From Deltaproteobacteria bacterium (lineage in GTDB: Bacteria; Myxococcota_A; UBA796; SXON01), in contig BJHF01000043.1 of NCBI GenBank assembly GCA_014191855.1, forward strand, positions 1 to 52,011: 52,011 bases of DNA, given 5' to 3'. A program made the translations under genes and the position numbers. Within the stretch, counting starts at the first letter, position 1; every line of letters begins with the position of its first letter. Shown here one piece after another: positions 51,666-52,011 of this stretch. A model generated the notes under the pieces. The model was given only the letters and a program-made list of their open reading frames with translations. It ran no database searches and was not told where the DNA came from.

Positions 51666-52011
51666 CTACTTCTTCACCTTCACGTCCTTGAGCAGCGCCG
51701 CAAACTGGCCGAAGCCGCGAATAACGGGCGCGCTTGGCTCACGATTTTGGCGGGGAGCCGGCGCCGAGGTGAGCTCGACGGCTTGACGCATCCCCAGGTC
51801 CACGCGGCGGCGCGCGACGTCGATGGCGAGCACGCGCACCTTCACCACGTCGCCATCCTTCACGACTTCCGAAGGGTGGGCCACCCGACGATCGGCCAGG
51901 TTGGAGATGTGGACCATCCCCTCCACGCCAGTGGGGAGCTTCACGAACGCCCCGAAGTCGAGCACCTTGGTGACGGTGCCTTCCACCACATCGTTCACGT
52001 TGATGCTGCCG
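51666..52011 (-). CDS. S1 RNA-binding domain, C-terminal end (Tex-like), partial
   Basis: The C-terminal part of a minus-strand gene that enters from the right edge. The visible domain is an S1 RNA-binding fold: VVEGTVTKVLDFGAFVKLPT, GMVHISNLADRRV and VVKVRVLAIDVARRRVDLGM. The spacing and the HPSEVVKDGDVVKV segment resemble the end of Tex/YhgF accessory factors more than the repeats of ribosomal protein S1. A further 30-40 residues after the S1 domain end in a Lys-rich tail. The frame is open to the edge, so the GTG at 51998 is probably internal. Confidence 0.7.
   Translation of the reverse strand, partial: GSINVNDVVEGTVTKVLDFGAFVKLPTGVEGMVHISNLADRRVAHPSEVVKDGDVVKVRVLAIDVARRRVDLGMRQAVELTSAPAPRQNREPSAPVIRGFGQFAALLKDVKVKK

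Overview
The window is GC-rich, gene-dense bacterial chromosome, roughly 93-95% coding by eye. The best fit is an uncultured member of the Myxococcota or a neighbouring former-deltaproteobacterial lineage. The grounds are a MYXO-CTERM-like C-terminal tail, Asp/Thr/Gly/Ser-rich linkers in secreted proteins, many lipoproteins of unknown function, a cytochrome c / copper monooxygenase fusion, and a two-gene RdgC-like locus. I recognise no phage, insertion sequence, CRISPR array or origin. This is mostly backbone DNA with a few unusual islands.

Layout. Positions 1-13442 are almost all minus strand: glycyl-tRNA synthetase (glyS, glyQ), two unknown membrane proteins, two overlapping lipoproteins, recO, mgtE, a RodZ-like protein with a PilF-like TPR lipoprotein, mtnP, two tandem paralogous lipoproteins, and rlmN. 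Positions 13480-20359 hold a thioesterase-like gene, an RlmM-like methyltransferase, purK and purE, and a 1049-residue envelope protein with a large Ser/Lys/acidic repeat array and a C-terminal beta-barrel-like domain. Positions 20430-30730 hold meaB with a crotonase-family gene, a cytochrome/copper monooxygenase lipoprotein, a MYXO-CTERM-like protein, a 1.3-kilo-residue transglutaminase/TPR protein and a mannose-6-phosphate isomerase. Positions 30738-43356 hold an MBL-fold hydrolase, tRNA-Arg(CCG), a split RdgC, a protein with two Sm/Hfq-like segments, a Bcp peroxiredoxin, hydrolases, lipoproteins, a CPBP protease, a methyltransferase, an SDR, a HEAT protein, birA, a PilZ protein and tRNA-Ala(CGC).

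The most unusual region is 43408-50782, a tightly packed minus-strand operon. Its order is maf, an Hsp70 whose helical lid is replaced by a von Willebrand factor A domain, a GrpE-like protein, a second lidless Hsp70, a membrane protein with two degenerate J-like domains and a PEGA-like tail, and a TPR-zincin protein. It looks like a dedicated, non-housekeeping chaperone module: two ATPases, a candidate exchange factor, a membrane-anchored J-like partner and a possible protease. I propose it as the candidate undescribed system. The window closes with a degenerate uracil-DNA-glycosylase-like gene and the C-terminal S1 domain of a Tex-like protein.

Regulation. Both tRNA genes have a TTGACG -35 with a 17-bp spacer to a -10 that ends 12 bp before the tRNA. 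Many operon-leading genes instead carry a TANNNT-like hexamer only 6-8 bp before the start codon and lack a Shine-Dalgarno sequence, which suggests frequent leaderless transcription. Four-base start/stop overlaps (ATGA or GTGA) are common.
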